From Oscillibacter sp. (lineage in GTDB: Bacteria; Bacillota; Clostridia; Oscillospirales; Oscillospiraceae): a stretch of 64,000 nucleotides of DNA. The position numbers and the translations under genes were made by a program. The notes below the pieces were generated by a model that worked only from the letters and a program-made list of their open reading frames with translations, searched no databases and was not told where the DNA came from. The stretch lies in the NCBI GenBank assembly GCA_003539495.1, contig DPPB01000012.1, forward strand, positions 1 through 64,000. Direction: 5' to 3'. Positions 62,622-64,000 of this stretch are shown here, in pieces (position 1 is the stretch's first letter; every line of letters begins with the position of its first letter).

Positions 62622-63499
62622 TGAGAGGACGTATAGAGAAGGCACTCAGCGGGTTCTACTATGTGAACGTGGGACAGCAGGTGCTGCAGTGCCGCGCCAG
62701 AGGAAAATTCCGCAGGGAAGGCACCAGCCCCCTGGTGGGGGATTGGGTGCAGGTGCGGGAATTGGGCGGCGGCGAGGGCTTTGTGGAGGAGATCGAGCCG
62801 CGTACCAACTGCTTTGCCCGGCCGTCGGCGGCCAACATTGACCAGCTGGTCATCATCGCCTCAGCCGCTATCCCGGTGACGGACCCCTACCTCATAGACC
62901 GCATTGCCGCCATCGCTGCGCTGAAGGGATGCGGCGTGCTGGTGTGCCTGAACAAAACAGACCTGGATCCGGCAGACGAGCTGTTCGCCATCTATAGCCA
63001 ATCGGCAATCCCTGCGCTGCGAGTCAGTGCAGAGACGGGGGAGGGAATGGATGCGCTGCGAGAGCAGATTCGCGGCAAGCTCAGCGTGTTCACGGGAAAT
63101 TCCGGTGTGGGAAAGTCCAGCATTTTGAACTGCCTGTGCCCGGGACTCTCCCTGCAGGTGGGCGAGGTCAGCCAGGCCCTGGGCCGCGGACGGCACACCA
63201 CCCGCCATGTAGAGATGTTCTCGGTGGAGGAGAACACCTGGGTCATCGACACACCGGGCTTTTCCTCCTTTGACACGGAGGAGCTGAGCCTGGAGCTGCA
63301 GGCACACCTGCCGGAGACTTTTCCGGAGTTTCTGCCGTATCTGGGGCAATGCCGCTTTGTGGGGTGCAGGCATATCAAGGAAAAGGGCTGCGCCGTGCTG
63401 CAGGCTGTGCGGGACGGCGACATCCCTAAGGAGCGCCACAGGAGCTACGTGCGGCTGTGGGAGGAGGTCAAGGACCTTAAGCCATGGGATAAAAAATAA
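62621..63499 (+). CDS. rsgA: Ribosome small-subunit GTPase RsgA
   Basis: 292 residues. OB fold at the N-terminus, circularly permuted GTPase: NKTD (G4) comes before FTGNSGVGKSS (G1) and DTPGFSSFD (G3), then a zinc-binding CRFVGCRHIKEKGC. It matures the 30S subunit. Known order in Bacillus is prkC-rsgA-rpe-thiN-spoVM; here rpe and thiN are missing. Confidence 0.95.
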   Translation: MRGRIEKALSGFYYVNVGQQVLQCRARGKFRREGTSPLVGDWVQVRELGGGEGFVEEIEPRTNCFARPSAANIDQLVIIASAAIPVTDPYLIDRIAAIAALKGCGVLVCLNKTDLDPADELFAIYSQSAIPALRVSAETGEGMDALREQIRGKLSVFTGNSGVGKSSILNCLCPGLSLQVGEVSQALGRGRHTTRHVEMFSVEENTWVIDTPGFSSFDTEELSLELQAHLPETFPEFLPYLGQCRFVGCRHIKEKGCAVLQAVRDGDIPKERHRSYVRLWEEVKDLKPWDKK

Positions 63500-63500
63500 A

Positions 63501-63543
63501 AAAATGCTGCTGCTTCCATCTTTGGAAGCGGCGGCATTTTTTT
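63501..63543 (+). terminator. rsgA terminator
   Basis: AAAATGCTGCTGCTTCC-ATCTTT-GGAAGCGGCGGCATTTTTTT, with GU pairs in the stem. It separates the vegetative operon from the sporulation genes. Confidence 0.88.
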
Positions 63544-63595
63544 CGGGCACCTATGGCAGCCGGATTGCGTATACTGCCAATAGAGGAGGGTTATT

Positions 63596-63748
63596 ATGAG
63601 ACGGTGGAATTGCGGGCGCGGCATCGGGATCTGCGCGCTGGCATTGGGCTTGGGAATCCTTGTCGCCGCCATATTCCCGGTGGGCTGCCTGATGTTTATT
63701 GTGGCGTTTCTGCTCATTGCCTGCGGCATATGCTGTATGCGGCAATGA
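63596..63748 (+). CDS. 50-residue hydrophobic protein ahead of spoVM
   Basis: ATG 63596 with AGAGGAGGGTTATT upstream. One long or two close membrane segments (IGICALALGLGILVAAIF and CLMFIVAFLLIACGICCM) with five or more cysteines. I do not recognise it. It ends 14 bases before spoVM and is likely cotranscribed, so a sporulation role is possible. Confidence 0.6.
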   Translation: MRRWNCGRGIGICALALGLGILVAAIFPVGCLMFIVAFLLIACGICCMRQ

Positions 63749-63762
63749 AAGGAGGGAGAGAA

Positions 63763-63837
63763 TTGAAGATCATCGTTTGGAAGGCTCCGGCTTTTTTGCG
63801 CGGGATTTTAAAATGCATATTCTGCTCAAAGGAATAG
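63763..63837 (+). CDS. spoVM: Stage V sporulation protein M
   Basis: 24 residues from TTG 63763 with AAAGGAGGGAG six bases before. The sequence KIIVWKAPAFLRGILKCIF follows the SpoVM pattern: basic residue 7, Pro 9, Phe-Leu 11-12, Gly-Ile 14-15 and an amphipathic helix. In Bacillus the 26-residue SpoVM marks the curved forespore membrane and tethers SpoIVA at the base of the coat. The position just after rsgA matches the known gene order. Confidence 0.83.
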   Translation: MKIIVWKAPAFLRGILKCIFCSKE

Positions 63838-63860
63838 GAGAAGGCTCCCTCTCATACAAT
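63832..63860 (+). promoter_or_regulatory. Putative sigma-E promoter of the SPOCS gene
   Basis: -35 GAATAGG (63832-63838), 14-base spacer, -10 CATACAAT (63853-63860), close to the sigma-E pattern (KMATATT, 14, CATACAnT). It overlaps the spoVM stop codon. Confidence 0.55.
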
Positions 63861-63892
63861 GAGGCAGGATACAATATGAGAGGGTGATAGAA

Positions 63893-64000
63893 GTGGACAC
63901 AGAACTGGAATTTGAGCAGATCCTATGCTATGATTTGCTGACAAAGGCGGCTACGACCCACGAGGAGACTACGGAAACAAATCTGCCGGACTACTGCGCC
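63893..64000 (+). CDS. SPOCS (DUF3794) domain protein, 5' part
   Basis: Starts at GTG 63893 after GAGAGGGTGATAG and runs off the window; 36 codons are seen. The stretch ETTETNLPDYC matches the 'LPDYCPD' entry motif of SPOCS/DUF3794 domains. In spore formers such proteins (SipL-like, often ending in LysM) bind SpoIVA in the coat base. Next to spoVM this fits well. The full domain layout cannot be seen. Confidence 0.65.
   Translation, partial: MDTELEFEQILCYDLLTKAATTHEETTETNLPDYCA

Noticed and set aside
61326..62645. 439-codon open frame on the minus strand
   Set aside because: Shadow of the PASTA kinase gene.

Overview
The window is a GC-rich, densely coding stretch of a Gram-positive, endospore-forming anaerobe. 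The best guess is a gut Clostridia of the Oscillospiraceae type. The pointers are spoIIR, sigG, ytfJ (gerW), a 24-codon spoVM and the start of a SPOCS (DUF3794) gene; the AddAB recombination pair; the fused ispH-rpsA gene that is typical of Clostridia; CdaA/CdaR; a class B sortase; and ATP-type PEP carboxykinase. No species is claimed. Start codons are often TTG or GTG with strong AGGAGG-type ribosome binding sites.

Layout. Positions 1-434 are the right end of an integrated element: the 3' end of a GIY-YIG protein gene, a terminator hairpin, then a 3' fragment of a tRNA-Arg. Next come a short structured repeat between two copies of one terminator (441-670) and the phosphate operon pstSCAB-phoU (1059-5046). 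A mixed block follows: VanZ, DUF378, DUF1015, ispE, spoIIR, a 272-bp element with 16-bp terminal inverted repeats, a CapD-like dehydratase, a YgjP-like metallopeptidase, DUF1653, NUDIX and DUF523. A second copy of the terminator-flanked repeat lies at 13673-13913. A TrpXYZ-like ABC operon on the minus strand (16722-13942) is preceded by a Phe/Tyr-rich leader peptide and an attenuator. Then come a ModE-like regulator, pckA, a threonine-aldolase-like gene, sortase B, sigG and a cysteine desulfurase-like gene.

Positions 24157-27634 are an AT-rich accessory island with a small membrane protein and a two-gene type II restriction-modification system, ending at tRNA-Pro(CGG). From 27866 on the window is core genome: addB-addA, rpmE, an M50 protease, scpA-scpB, DUF2953, ytfJ, a D,D-carboxypeptidase, rluB-like, RpiR regulator, BaiN-like flavoprotein, cmk, plsC and ispH-rpsA; then DUF3343 with a second desulfurase, cdaA-cdaR, rseC, DUF5685, a DnaJ protein, yicC, remA, gmk, rpoZ, priA, def, fmt, rsmB, rlmN, PP2C phosphatase, PASTA kinase, rsgA, spoVM and the SPOCS gene. 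The run from yicC to spoVM matches the order known from Bacillus and Clostridia, and most of these genes overlap or are separated by only a few bases.

The points most worth following are the two terminator-duplicating repeats, the aromatic leader-peptide attenuator, the compact spoIIR promoter/terminator, the internal expression signals for S1 inside ispH-rpsA, and three unexplained structured intergenic regions (9531-9802, 19791-20010, 27374-27595). No CRISPR array, transposase, rRNA or complete prophage was seen.
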